Shown piece after piece: positions 1-10,468 of a stretch of 64,000 nucleotides of DNA (the stretch's first letter is position 1; each line of letters starts with the position of its first letter). The stretch lies in assembly GCA_021292105.1 (NCBI GenBank), contig CM037871.1, positions 54,015,866-54,079,865 of the forward strand, given 5' to 3'. Below the pieces are notes generated by a model, which worked only from the letters and a program-made list of their open reading frames with translations, did no database searches and was not told where the DNA came from. The stretch is from Anadara kagoshimensis (Eukaryota > Mollusca > Bivalvia > Arcoida > Arcidae). Position numbers and translations under genes: made by a program.

Positions 1-1160
1 ATACATGCCTATACAAAGAGTTTATAGTTTTTGAGATAATTAACCATTTAAGTATTCGTTTGCATCTATGACCTTGACCTTTAAACCTATGACCTTCATT
101 CATATATCAAAATGATTGTTGTGCAAATGCCTACAATATTCCAATGTACATGCCTATACAAAAAGTTTATAGTTTTTGAGATAATTAACCATTTAAATAT
201 TCGTTCGCAGCTATGACCTTGACCTTTGAACCTATGACCTTCATTCATATATCAAAATGATCGTTAGGCCAATACGTACCTTATTTCAATATACATGCCT
301 ATACAAAAAGTTTATAGTTTTTGAGATAATTAACCATTTAAGTATTCATTTGCATCTATAACCTTGACCTTTGAACCTATGACCTTCATTCATATATCAA
401 AATGATCGATAGGCCAATACATACCTTATTCCAATATACATGCCTATACAAAAAGTTTATAGTTTCTGAGATAATTAACCATTGAAGTATTAGTTTGCAT
501 CTATGACCTTGACCTTTGAACCTATGAACTTCATTCATATATCAAAATGATTGTTGTGCAAATGCCTACAATATTCTAATATACATGCCTATACAAAAAG
601 TTTATAGTTTTTGAGATAATTAACCATTTAAGTATTAGTTTGCATCTATGACCTTGACCTTTGAACCTATGACCTTCATTCATGTATCAAAATGATCGTT
701 AGGCCAATACATACTTTATTCCAATATACATGCCTATACAAAAAGTTTATAGTTTTTGAGATAATTAACCATTTAAATATTCGTTCGCAGCTATGACCTT
801 GACCTTTGAACCTATGACCTTCATTCATATATCAAAATGATCGTTAGACCAATACCTACAATATTCCAATATACATGCCTATACAAAAAGTTTATAGTTT
901 TTGAGATAGTTAACCATTTAAGTATTCGTTCGCGTCTATGACCTTGACCTTTGAACCTATGACCTTTATCTATATATCAAAATTATCGTTAGGCCAATAC
1001 CTACAATATTCCAATATACATGCCTATACAAAAAGTTTATAGTTTTTGAGATAATTAACTATTTTGGTATTCTTGGACATCTGTGACCTTGACCTTTGAA
1101 CCCATGACCCTGATCTATGTATCAAAATGATCGTCATGTTAATACCTACAAATAACTGGA
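1..1160 (+). repeat. 145-bp satellite array, eight copies
   Basis: The motif ATACATGCCTATAC starts at 1, 146, 291, 436, 581, 726, 871 and 1016 (first base varies), exactly 145 bases apart. Each unit holds TGACCTTGACCTTTGAACC followed closely by another TGACCTT. Copies differ mostly by substitutions and hardly by length. The array starts before the window. Confidence 0.97.
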
Positions 1161-1658
1161 AATCCTACGCCATTTTCACGAGAAATGTTAAAAAAATAGC
1201 ATTTTTTATCAAAGGTCAAAAACTGGGACATGACCTTGACCTTTGACCTTGACATCAATTGGAAGAAAATTGCAAGACAAGATCAACAGTGAAAACTCCA
1301 TATAATTATCTTCAGCCGTTATGAAGTTATAACAATAAATGTCTCATTTTAAAAATTACATAATTTTACGCAAAAAACGCGTAACCTATTTTTCGTCTAA
1401 TTTTCATGAAAAACACAATTTTAATGTTCCCAGGTATGCTGAATCCAAATATCCAATCAAAATTTGCCTGCACCTTTTGGTTTCAGAGAAAAAGATTTTT
1501 TTGTCTTTTTGCTATTTTTAGTAACAGCGGCCATCTTGTTGGGCGTGGCCAAACCCCGAACACAATTTTGAAAGGCTGCTATCCAGGCATGATAATCACT
1601 AAGTTTCATCAAATATGGCCCAGTAGTTTTGGAGGAGAAGATTAAAATGTAAAGTTTA

Positions 1659-1728
1659 CACACGACGGACGACGGACGACGCACGACGGACGACGCACGA
1701 CGCACGACGGACGACGGACGACGGACGG
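1659..1728 (+). repeat. ACGACGG/ACGACGC microsatellite
   Basis: A run of ACGACGG and ACGACGC units sits directly before the terminal hairpin of the pearl-like element, as in other pearl elements, where the microsatellite is part of the mobile unit. Confidence 0.9.
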
Positions 1729-1742
1729 TGATAGATTGCAAT

Positions 1743-1773
1743 AGCTCATCTGAGCCTTTGGCTCAGGTGAGCT
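1743..1773 (+). other. 3' terminal hairpin of the pearl-like element
   Basis: AGCTCATCTGAGCC pairs with GGCTCAGGTGAGCT around a TTT loop: a 14-bp stem with one G:T wobble. A hairpin close to the 3' end is a Helitron/Helentron hallmark. The copy at 28132-28150 is decayed. Confidence 0.8.
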
Positions 1774-2142
1774 AAAAATACACATCATCCGATCCTGCGC
1801 TGAAATGAACATACTATTTCAGTAAAACAGAAAGAAAGGTTTCTTTTCAATGTGAAAGTGTTGGTTTTTTTTTCATAAAGAGTATCATTTTATATATATG
1901 GGGATGGAAATCTTTTAAGTAATCTGAAATATAAACATTGATAAACATTGGCAATGTACACATGGCTATTTATTAAAAAGTTCCTGTCCAATTGTCAATC
2001 GCTAACTTTTAACAATGATTAAATGACACCTGTGACATCTTAGTATGAATAGATCTACAGTTGCCTTAAGCTTTTCAAACTAAAACCAATCTGTTTGTGG
2101 TGAGGGTTGTTAACATTCTCAAGTGACTGCTCTATATATATA

Positions 2143-2432
2143 GACAAAAAGGCGTTATTACGCCTTTCTAAAGGCGTTATAATGCCTTTCGATTCGCGTT
2201 ATTACGCCTTTCTAAAGGCGTTATAACGCCTTTATTTCGCGTTATTACGCCTTTCTAAAGGCGTTATAACGCCTTTCAATTCGCGTTATTACGCCTTTAT
2301 TTCGCGTTATAACGCCTTTCAATTTGCGTTATTACGCCTTTATTTCGCGTTATAACGCCTTTCTAAAGGCGTTATAACGCCTTTTTTTGCATTATAACGC
2401 CTTTATTTCGCGTTATTACGCCTTTTAATTTT
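2143..2432. repeat. tandem palindromic array (GGCGTTATAACGCC)
   Basis: About 15 copies of a core made of two inverted halves: AAAGGCGTTATAACGCCTTT is a perfect 20-base palindrome, with GTTATTACGCC variants. The palindromes are joined by TCTA, ATTTCG or CAATTCG linkers. No coding potential. The sequence could extrude as a series of cruciforms. Confidence 0.9.
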
Positions 2433-2576
2433 TTTTATTCATGAGCTTAATAGGCTTTCGTACTTACCAGAGATGGGTGAAAAGAATCAGAAACTGAGGT
2501 AACGAATTTTTAGCTTTTCAGCAACTTCTGTCAATCTTCAACCGTATTCGGTGATTACCTATCTGCATCTAGACAA

Positions 2577-2800
2577 TTACTGCAGGACCTCGAATAGTAG
2601 AGTGCTTGAGAAGTTGTGGGTTCGATCCCCTGCCGGGTCTGACCCAAAATTTGAAAGTGGGTAGTGACTGTTCTTTCGCCAAGCAATCGGTATTACAAAA
2701 TGAAAGTCATGGTTCCTTGGCTTAGATAGGAACTCAAAATAAACAAGGCCCAGGCATGCCACGATAAAGAACACTGCTGTATAATGCAATAAGCGCAACA
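2577..2800 (+). mobile_element. tRNA-derived SINE
   Basis: GGGTTCGATCCCC at about 2608 is a pol III box B, preceded by an A-box-like stretch. The downstream body (GGGTAGTGACTGTTCTTTCG and onward) is the reverse complement of the unit at 28397-28735, so both belong to one family. Confidence 0.7.
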
Positions 2801-2934
2801 GAAAGGCAACGGTTCTGCACCTTCGTCTGTAGCTTGCGACTTCTCGATATAGGTGAAATATTCTGAACTGAAACGTTAACAATCATTACTCAACTCAACA
2901 AGTTCATCTAGGCTACTCGTCAGCTGAGATTCGA

Positions 2935-2976
2935 CTCCTTTTCGTTAGCTCAGTATTAAACTTTCGACATTTCTGC
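2935..2976. mobile_element. right end of TA-type MITE (remnant)
   Basis: TTAGCTCAGTATTAAACTTTCGAC followed by TTTCTG matches the right terminus of the MITE at 9813-10004 and the 43-44 bp satellite monomer at 50384-58000. No left end was found. Confidence 0.5.
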
Positions 2977-3349
2977 TCTGTAATTCGCAAACGGAGGAGA
3001 TAAATATGGTACCAGATCTTATCATTCTGCATTATTATTTTCACACCTCAATGTACTTGCTTTGGGGATGGTTCTCTTAAATCATGTGCTGGTTTTCTTT
3101 AGTTTATAAAAGTTGTAAGATGTAAGAAAAAAGCTGAAACGCATAGACTTATTATTTTTTCTTTGACTTAGGTAATAAAGTTTAAGGTAATAAAAATATT
3201 TTTAAAAATAATAATAGACGTTCACAGTTGTCCATAATAATGATTTGAATTGGATATCGAATTCAATAATGCATTTTTGTAAACATTTCTACATTACTTT
3301 AACCGAACATTTTTCTATTACAAACGTACATAGATAAAATAATTTTTTT

Positions 3350-3645
3350 CCTTTACGGAAGAATATCTCTGTACCATCAACGGACACCTGTTTTGAGAAG
3401 TGCGTCATCATAATATTTGTTCACCTTTACGGAAGAAGATCTCTGTACCATCAACTGACACCTGTTTTGAGAAGTGCGTCATCATAATATTTGTTCACCT
3501 TTATGGAAGAAGATCTCTGTACCATCAACTGACACCTATTTCGAGAAGTGCGTCATCATAATATGTTTTTACCTTTACGAAAGAAGATCTCTGTACCATC
3601 AACGGACACCTGTTTTGTGAAGTCAGTCATCATATCTGCCTTTAC
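3350..3645 (-). repeat. 74-bp tandem repeat made from SULT exon 4 end plus donor
   Basis: Four copies start at 3350, 3424, 3498 and 3572 at exact 74-bp spacing. The rightmost is the real 3' end of SULT exon 4 (residues MTDFTKQVSVDGTEIFFRK) with its splice donor. The three others lie in the downstream intron on the minus strand, and each still carries a GT after CGTAAAG or CATAAAG (the copy at 3350 is less clear). Retaining the intron would hit a stop six codons into it. Confidence 0.9.
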
Positions 3646-3753
3646 TTGTTTTATATTGTTAAATCTACATTTCTTGGCGATATCACAAATTAATTCGTCA
3701 CTGTGAGGGACTTCTAAAAATTCTGCAATCTTTTTAATCTCTCGTACCGCGTC
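3573..3753 (-). CDS. SULT: SULT exon 4
   Basis: Acceptor TTTTAG before GACGCGG. It enters in phase 0 and leaves in phase 1 at AAAG|GTAAAA. It encodes 60 residues from DAVREIKKIAEFLEV to EIFFRK, the C-terminal helix region of sulfotransferases. Its 3' end is tandemly repeated downstream. Confidence 0.92.
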
Positions 3754-6700
3754 CTAAAATAAGAAGTAAATATGTGTGTATCATACAAACAACAAAAAAA
3801 TGATAACTAAATGAAAGGTTTTTCTGTCGTTTTTCAAAGAGGAACTGAATATGTATTGATGATAGACATAGATCGAGTGGTTGTTTGCTGCATTAAAAAG
3901 TTGCAAAAACAATTTTGTTGAGGAATTTTCGACGAAACTGGTATTTCTTTTAACGTTCCAAATAACATTTATCGTTAAATGTTAAAACCATCCAAAATAT
4001 TAGCATGTTAACTCTGACCTACCAAATCCATGTCCAAAACACAATTTCGAAGCAAAGTTAAAATAAATATACCAATCTCACGGGGGACAATCACGTGACT
4101 TATGTTGATCACGCTTTCACCTGAAAACGCTCGCTTCGAAGGTAAGTTGACCTTAGTTTTATATGATAGCGCGTGAATTTGAAAATAATATGTAGCCCAC
4201 GGAAGAAGTATATGTGCACTAAGTTTCCTTGCCAAATGACAACATTCAAATCCCCGTAGTTTCTGCAAACACTTCGACAATGTGTGGATCACGTTAGATA
4301 TTCGTGTTGATCACACTTACACATTTATGCTATCGCTGATTAAATTTAACCAAACGATAAAATTTGCGCCTTTTACACCCGAATTTTCTGCATCCACTAG
4401 ATATTTATTACAACAGACAATTATTTCGCGTGTCTACATGTCGGTAGATATTGGAATTCATCAGTATTCATCAAATTATGTAAAATGATAACGCTTTCAC
4501 TAAGTTTGTGAGTTGATCACGCTTACACAATGTTAAGGTATAAATTTTCGAATACCGGTTTTAGAATGTTCAGTCATTTGGACAATGTCTATAGTTTTAG
4601 GTTTTATGATCATTGTCCAAAGATAAAATTACTAGATTTTTGTGATTTTGTATCAATATATAATATGCTGTTTTTATTTTTCTGAAAATCAGATTGACCA
4701 CATCACAATTGGACGAAAGTGGAGAAGAATCCTGCAAGATGTCGGGGTAAAGCGTGGAGCAGATGCAGCATCAGATCATCAGCTAGTTGTTGCCACCCTT
4801 AAGACCAAACTGAAAGCCTTTTGAGATAGAACAGGAAGAATATCACACAAGTACAGTGTGCAAAGCTTGAAGGAAAGAGAGAAAATAGAAGAATTTAAGC
4901 TTGAATTAAAACAACTACAGTGCACTCTCCAACCTACTAGAGGAAACAATTGAAGATCAGTGGAATAATCTTTGTAACACCTGGAAGACAACATGCCAAA
5001 CTGTCCTAGGAAAGAAGAGATGATCACATCACATGTGGCTTACAGCAGACACATGGACATTGATCACAGAGAGAAAACAACTGAAAGATCAGATCATCCA
5101 AACACAAGACCAGAAAGAGAGGCAAGAACTGCAAGCACGTTACTGGGACAAGAACCGGGAAATCAAAAGAAGTGCAAGAAAAGACAAGAGAAACTTTATT
5201 GAAGAGCTGACACAGTAAGCAGAGACTGCAACGGGTCAAAGGAACATGAATAGACTCTATGAGATCACGATGACCCTTTCTGGAAAAACACAGCAGACCA
5301 AGTCGCCCTGTCAAAGACAAGAATGGAAACACTATTTCAGGCGAAGAAGAACAGAGAGCAAGATGGGTAGAACACTTTAAGGGAACACTCAACAGACCAG
5401 TACCATCAGTTCTGCCAGACATCCCACTAAAGTCCTCGATATCAACACTGGTCCACCTAGCAAACACGAAATAATGAAGGCCATAAAGTCACTGAAATCT
5501 GGTAAAGCAGCAGGCCCAGATGGTATACCACCCGAAGCATTGAAGGCAGATATCCAGACCTCAACTGACATGCTTCATCTACCCCTTGACAAGATCTGGG
5601 AGCATGAGAAAGTACCAAACGATTGGAAGAAAGGACACCTTGTGAAGTTGCCAAAGAAGGGGACTTGTCATCCTGCAACAACTGGAGAGGAATCATGCTT
5701 CTGTCGATCTAAGGGAAAGTACTGTCAAGAATCATCTTAGAGAGACTTAAGATAGCACTGGACAAGACACTCCGAGATGAACAGGCTGGCTGTCGGCAAG
5801 ATAGATCATGTACAGACCACATTGCCACCGTGCGCATCATCATTGAACAGTCCCTGGAGTGGCAGGCCCCACTGTACTCAGTCTTTGTCAAATTTCAGAA
5901 GGCATTTGACAGTGTGGATAGAGATGTCATCTGGAAACTAATGTACCATTTTGGCTTTCCACTAAAGTTTGTCACCATCATTCAACAACTGTATGCAAAT
6001 GCCACTTGCCAAGTCATCCATGATGGGAAGCTGACAGAACCTTTTTTTGTACAAACCGGAGTCCGACAGGGATGCCTGTTATCACCAACAATCTTCCTTA
6101 TAGTCTTCCTGACTGGATAATGCGCCAGACCACAACAGGTAGGAAAACTGGAATACAGTGGACCTTTACCAAGCAGCTGGAAGACCTGACTTTGCAGATG
6201 ATATAAGTCTTATCTCCCACAGACACCAAGATGCCCAAGAAAAGTTAAGCCGTCTTGCAGAAGAAGAAAATAAGGCTGGCCTCCAAATCAACATTATAGA
6301 CTGAAGTCATGAGGATTAACAACAAAACAAGACCCGGTGCAGCTGCACCAAGAAAACATCAAGGAAGCTGACAAGTTTATTTACGTGGGCAGTGTCATCA
6401 GTAAAGATGGGGGTACAGATGAAGACATCAAGTGCCGCATCAACAAAGCCAGATTTACTTTCAACTCACTTCGACCAATCTGGAGATCAACAGCCTTCTC
6501 AATAAAAAACAAGATCCGGATCTTCAACATCAACGTCAAGTCCATCCTACTATACGGCTCAGAAACCTGGAGGGTAACCAAAACCAGCACCCACCAACTC
6601 CAGACATTTATCAACAGATGCCTCAGGAACATCCTTAACATCATATGGCCTGAAGTTGTCTCAAACAAACAACTATTGGACAGGACCAGACAAGTTCCAA

Positions 6701-9700
6701 TCGAGTCTGAAATCAGGACACGAAAACGGGGATGGATTGGTCACACACTACGCAAGCCTGCATCAAATGTCACCAGGCAGGCTCTTGACTGGAACCCACA
6801 AGGGAAGAGGAAGAGAGGCCGGCCTAAACAGACGTCACGTAGGAGTATCGACACTGAGGCACAAACAGCTTGAAAGACCTGGGCCGAACTGAAGAAGATA
6901 TATAGTCTAAAACCGTGTCAAACGGAGAGGTGTTGTTGCGGCCCTTTGTTCCCCAGGGAATCAAGAGGAATAAGTTAAGTAAGTCCATTTTTATTTTTCA
7001 GAATGACTAGAAAGAAAAATAAGCTGTGGCTCAACAAGCCTAAAAGAAAATATTTAATGGATCAAACCATAAAAACATTCGTAACCCATCACAACATACA
7101 TTGCCATCAGATTGTGGACGACATACAGCATACTAAGTGATATTAATTACCGGTGTTGTTATGTTTGATACAGCATTGATGTGACTATAAACTATTAACA
7201 GTAGAGGTTGATTGTTCGTATATTTACAATACAGACCCGTCAAAAATTCAACACTGGGCTAACAAAAAGGAGCCCACGTTCGGCTGTCGAGATTTAGATA
7301 GTGGCAACTGCCGATGTAGATAACGGGGAGTCAAAATTAAGCAATACTTTGTTAGCTTGGTGTTTATTTTTGAAGGTCTGTACTGTATAGTACACATGCA
7401 ATTGTTCCAATCTGTGTACATAGCATTAGACACTTACCAATCGGATAACTATAGATAAAGGCACTGTCAAATTAACTGAATATTCTAGATTGTGTAGTCT
7501 AACTCCGTGTAAGCGTGATCAACTCACAAACTTAGTGAAAGCGTTATCGTTTTACATAATTTGACGAATACTGATGAATTCCAATATCTACCGACATGTA
7601 GACACGCGAAGTAATTGTCTGTTGTAATAAATATCTAGTGGATGCAGAAAATTCGGGTGTAAAAGGCGCAAATTTTATCGTTTGGTTAAATTTAATCAGC
7701 GATAGCATAAATGTGTAAGTGTGATCAACACGAATATCTAACGTGATCCACACATTGTCGAAGTGTTTGCAGAAACTACGGGGATTTGAATGTTGTCATT
7801 TGGTAAGGAAACTTAGTGCACATATACTTCTTCCGTGGGCTACATATTATTTTCAAATTCACGCACTATCATATAAAACTAAGGTCAACTTACCGTCGAA
7901 GCGAGCGTTTTCAGGTGAAAGCGTGATCAACATAAGTCACGTGATTGTCCCCCGTGAATCTATGTCTAAAACGCAATCCCGAAGCAAAGTAAAAAACAAA
8001 ACTACCAACCCATGTCCAAGTTAAAAATAGGCCCACCAATCCATGTCCAAATCAAAATCCTAAAGCAAAGTAAGAACTTTGAACACTGGCAAATTAAGTT
8101 AAACACGTAAATTTCTATCGGGAAGTGAGGCCGGGTGCTAACATAGTATGTAGTATTTATCTAATGTGTTAAACAAATTGACAACGCATATTGTTGTTGT
8201 TAATCATACACAACAGTGTATATATATATATCATACTGTACCTCCAGCATATCTTCATAATAAATTACTAACATTGGATAATCATGTTCCTTCTTTACCC
8301 TCTCCATATCCCGGTGGTACTCTATAAATCCCCCTGTTGGCACTGTAATATATGTGTAATTAACGATTTACTTGTTTAAACTCAAGACCTTTCTTTGTAA
8401 ACTGTAAATTACTACACTACAGATTACGTTAATGTAGGAGATTAACACACACACACACACACCCACACATTAAATGTTATTGGTGTCTAAATTTTAAACA
8501 TTTAATTTTGTTCGGCTATATGATTGCATTAGTTGGTGTGACTGCACTTTGAATTTAACTTGCATATTTGCAGTGTCAAAAAATTGCATAATGCATTCAA
8601 AAGCAAGCACATGGCAAATGTAATTTCGATGTTTTCATTAATAAACCATAAAAAGTTATTTTAATTATTTCAACAATGACTCGATAGTTTATTTTTGCTG
8701 CTTTCTATCCGACAGAACAGGGAGGATTTGCGTTTGTTTTCTATGGTGTTCGTGAACTTCATCGGATTCAAATATAAAATATTTATCTTTCTCGAGCAAA
8801 AAGAACGCCAGTCGAAAAAGAAACGGGCAATATAAAATGATTAGCAGAATTAATATAAACCTGTACATACTATCGCCTCGATAGAACATTTTCAAAAACT
8901 CGGGCCAGGTTCCGGGATAGGTAGGTTCTTCTCTCGTTCCGTCATTAAATTTTTTCATTATAACGTGTAATGACACAGCACAATCCTTGGGGTTTCTGGT
9001 CACGTTGATTATTTTTCTTCTGTTCTTTATAAATTCATCTGGTAGGTATTCGAACAAGGCGTGTGTAAACAATGGCCGTGGTGACGTCATTTTGTCTATG
9101 ACGTCAATATCCGTGAATTCTAATGGCGTGTCTATTACACTTTTGTCGATGTAAGTGGCTTCTCCACGTTGTAACATGTTCACTATTTCTCTCGTCCAGT
9201 GTAAACCTTTAATTATTCAAAAAGTATACTTAACAAAAAACAATAGAGGGTTCTAGCTGACTTGGCAATTACACCAAAAGCCACATTACGCCGTTCTAAG
9301 ACATAAGACGAATCCATATCACGAATTATAAAATTGACAAGTTTGGACTGACACTATACTATACATAAAGCAAAAATAAAGTCAAATTGAGATATTTAAT
9401 ATATTGGAAGTTCTTAACATGCCCTTTTTAAAACAAGTTAAAATTGCAAAAAAAGTATATACAAAAACTCAATAGAAAATGCTGAGATAATTTACAAAAT
9501 TTTGTTTTGGACGGACAGAGATGACAGCTAGTATACCCCCTTTTCTTCGAGCAGGGGTATAAAAAGTTGTTCCCCTCACCGTTTGTTTTGTTGATACTAC
9601 TTCGCCAAATTTACCATTTCATGTAACAATTAAAAGTATATTGATTATCTTGATTTAAAGAAAACGGGTCGATGCTCACAGAGAGTCGATAAAATAACTT

Positions 9701-10194
9701 TTATGACAACCGGGTATGCTCAGAAAATCATTTGCGAAAAGGATTCATTTTGGAAACGCTTTTTCGGGGGAACAAATAAACAAAGTTTCATTAAGTAGAT
9801 TGACTTATAGTTCAGACCTGTCGAAAGTCTAACACTAAGTTGATAAATCAACAGTTTATCTCGGTCTCTCGCTAGCTGTATCGCCAAAGCTTTTTTTCGC
9901 AGCTGTTATATATATCTCAGCAGTTTTATCTGCCAATTCAGTCACTCGCTAGCCAAGCTTCGACTCCTTTACGATATTTCAGTGTTAAACTTTCGACAGG
10001 TCTGTACGTTACATCTCACCACATCGTGGGTAGGTCATAAGTATAACATCTTCTGGTCGGACTTTCAACTTCTTCACTTTATCCATATGGTCCTTGACAT
10101 TGCCAGGGACAATTGGCGGGAACTTATGACCATTATAAATCTTTATGTTTTGAGTTTTGCCGTCAGCGTCTGTGATCGTTATAGTTTCAGCCAT
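3573..10194 (-). CDS. SULT: cytosolic sulfotransferase (SULT family), gene span of recovered exons
   Basis: Family members transfer sulfate from PAPS to hydroxyl or amine groups of small molecules in the cytosol. Four exons splice in phase: 10194-10020, 9206-8871, 8342-8242 and 3753-3573, giving about 264 residues. Visible motifs are the 5'-phosphosulfate loop TYPRCGLHW (residues 54-62), THALFEYLP with the histidine at the usual catalytic position, the 3'-phosphate-binding RNPKDCAVS, YYEDM, and FFRK before the terminal Gly-rich exon. That last exon (GDWK-type motif) is not seen in 1-3340 and may lie outside the window. The start was set at Met 10194; an upstream in-frame Met at 10260 is possible. 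The large third intron holds a 3.9-kb transposon. Acceptor substrate cannot be told from sequence. Confidence 0.92.
4010..4078 (+). repeat. left part of dispersed repeat interrupted by the TIR element
   Basis: CCATGTCCAAAACACAATTT and GAAGCAAAGTTAAAA match the sequence that resumes at 7957, and the wider family at 41070. This marks the insertion target of the element at 4079-7956. Confidence 0.6.
4079..4528 (+). repeat. left 450-bp terminal inverted repeat
   Basis: Matches 7507-7956 in inverse orientation with a small number of substitutions. The ORFs read on both strands here are mirrored in the right arm and show no protein-like features. Confidence 0.95.
4691..6985 (+). pseudogene. non-LTR retrotransposon, 5'-truncated endonuclease/reverse transcriptase
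   Basis: Broken frames read in order: the endonuclease end (QIDHITIGRKWRR, RGADAASDH, near 4691-4800), an RT N-terminal part (SGKAAGPDGIPPEALK at 5500-5550), an RT core (VFVKFQKAFDSVDRDVIW near 5885; TGVRQGCLLSP near 6055), FADD-type remnants near 6195, and a C-terminal part with GWIGHTLRKPASNV and GKRKRGRP (6730-6850). Stops and frameshifts (near 4920, 5216, 5475, 5700, 6117 and 6330) kill it. The tail ends in TAAGTTAAGTAAG, a short-repeat 3' end as in RTE-like LINEs. Exact clade is not decided. It is nested in the TIR element. Confidence 0.9.
7232..7380. mobile_element. 149-bp TA-flanked MITE
   Basis: Left end CAGACCCGTCAAAAATTCAA and right end TTAGCTTGGTGTTTATTTTT with GGTCTG are inverted copies, flanked by TA on both sides. 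Same family as 9813-10004 and 50204-50410. Nested inside the 4079-7956 element. Confidence 0.75.
7507..7956 (-). repeat. right 450-bp terminal inverted repeat
   Basis: Inverse copy of 4079-4528, ending GATTGTCCCCCGTG, followed by the target duplication AATCT. Confidence 0.95.
7957..8150 (+). repeat. dispersed repeat (copy 1), with tandem 5' subunits
   Basis: ATGTCTAAAACGCAATCCCG with GAAGCAAAGTAAA is repeated in variant form, then AAGTTAAACACGTAAATTTC and GGGAAGTGAGGCCGGGTGC. The same string of motifs occurs at 11998, 41070, and inverted at 32984 and 35590. Confidence 0.75.
8242..8342 (-). CDS. SULT: SULT exon 3
   Basis: Acceptor TATTACAG, donor GAG|GTACAG. With two leading bases it encodes 33 residues, PTGGFIEYHRDMERVKKE then VIYYEDMLE, the family's loop and YEDM region. 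It enters in phase 1 and leaves in phase 0, matching its neighbours. Confidence 0.93.
8448..8468. repeat. (CA)n microsatellite
   Basis: An uninterrupted ACACAC run in a SULT intron. Confidence 0.9.
8871..9206 (-). CDS. SULT: SULT exon 2
   Basis: Acceptor TTAAAG, donor GATA|GTATGT, 336 bases in phase. It completes the PAPS loop (CGLHWTREIVNMLQRG) and carries SPRPLFTHALFEYLP and IINVTRNPKDCAVSLHVI, the substrate-side histidine and the 3'-phosphate site, then TWPEFLKMFYRGD. Confidence 0.95.
9480..9563 (+). mobile_element. 3' end of Helitron-like non-autonomous element
   Basis: GGACGGACAG, then TATACCCCCTTTT pairing with AGCAGGGGTATA as a hairpin. The same design is at 24010-24235 and in degraded form at 46540-46640. 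The 5' boundary cannot be placed. It lies in SULT intron 1. Confidence 0.6.
9813..10004. mobile_element. 192-bp MITE with the satellite-type terminal repeat
   Basis: Ends CAGACCTGTCGAAAGTCTAA and TTAAACTTTCGACAGGTCTG are inverted copies. TA follows the right end. The right end equals the monomer of the satellite at 50384-58000. It sits 15 bases inside intron 1, next to the donor of SULT exon 1. Confidence 0.85.
10020..10194 (-). CDS. SULT: SULT exon 1 (coding part)
   Basis: 58 codons plus one base, from MAETITITDADGKTQ through FPPIVPGNVKDHMDKV to TYPRC, ending at donor TGTG|GTGAGA. The start at 10194 is chosen because it gives the usual spacing to the PAPS loop. An in-frame Met at 10260 would add 22 residues of unlike composition. 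Confidence 0.9.
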
Positions 10195-10468
10195 GTCGCC
10201 TAAATTATAGTAAATAAAGTTCAATGGCAATTTGAGTCTGGTCCGATTCTTATCGTTCATGAGAACTAAGCGTCATTTCTCTGGTGAAAGTTCAATTGTA
10301 TTACTTAATTTGCCAGTTTTCAATTGTTTTGTTCTGTTTTTTTGGGTTGTGATTTTTACATTGATTGGTATGTTTTTGTTTGATTTCATTATCTACTGTA
10401 ATATGGGGTTAAGTTACGCTTTTGCTGGTATGACTGAATGAATAGAAAGGTTATTTCACGTGACGTTT

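Larger units (their letters stand above)
1..1776 (+). mobile_element. pearl/Helentron-like non-autonomous element, 5'-truncated by window edge
   Basis: Three blocks follow in order: a tandem array of 145-bp core repeats (1-1160), a unique tail (about 1160-1655), and a short-period ACGG/ACGC-type microsatellite (1659-1728) followed by a near-perfect hairpin (1743-1773). This order is known for the pearl family of bivalve elements, later grouped with Helentron/Helitron-like rolling-circle elements. The same tail and terminus recur in a second copy at 26269-28155, which shows this is one dispersed unit. No transposase ORF is present. The short ORFs here are chance frames. Confidence 0.8.
4079..7956. 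mobile_element. DNA transposon-like element with 450-bp terminal inverted repeats
   Basis: 4079-4528 and 7507-7956 are inverted copies of equal length, starting CACGGGGGACAATCACGTG. AATCT flanks both sides (4074-4078 and 7957-7961), a 5-bp target duplication. Subterminal repeats of the form GATCACGCTTTCAC, GATCACACTTACAC and GATCACGCTTACAC recur inside each arm, as transposase sites often do. The interior has no recognisable transposase. It holds a dead LINE (4691-6985) and a MITE (7232-7380). 5'-CAC ends plus 5-bp duplications fit the Transib/RAG superfamily, but that is inference. Confidence 0.85.

Noticed and set aside
1457..1741. 94-residue minus-strand ORF
   Set aside because: Its RRPSSVVRRA repeats come from the ACGACGG microsatellite.
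4008..4488. ORFs that also appear, mirrored, at 7544-8024, suggesting a conserved protein pair
   Set aside because: They lie in the two arms of a long inverted repeat, which explains the identity. No domain features.
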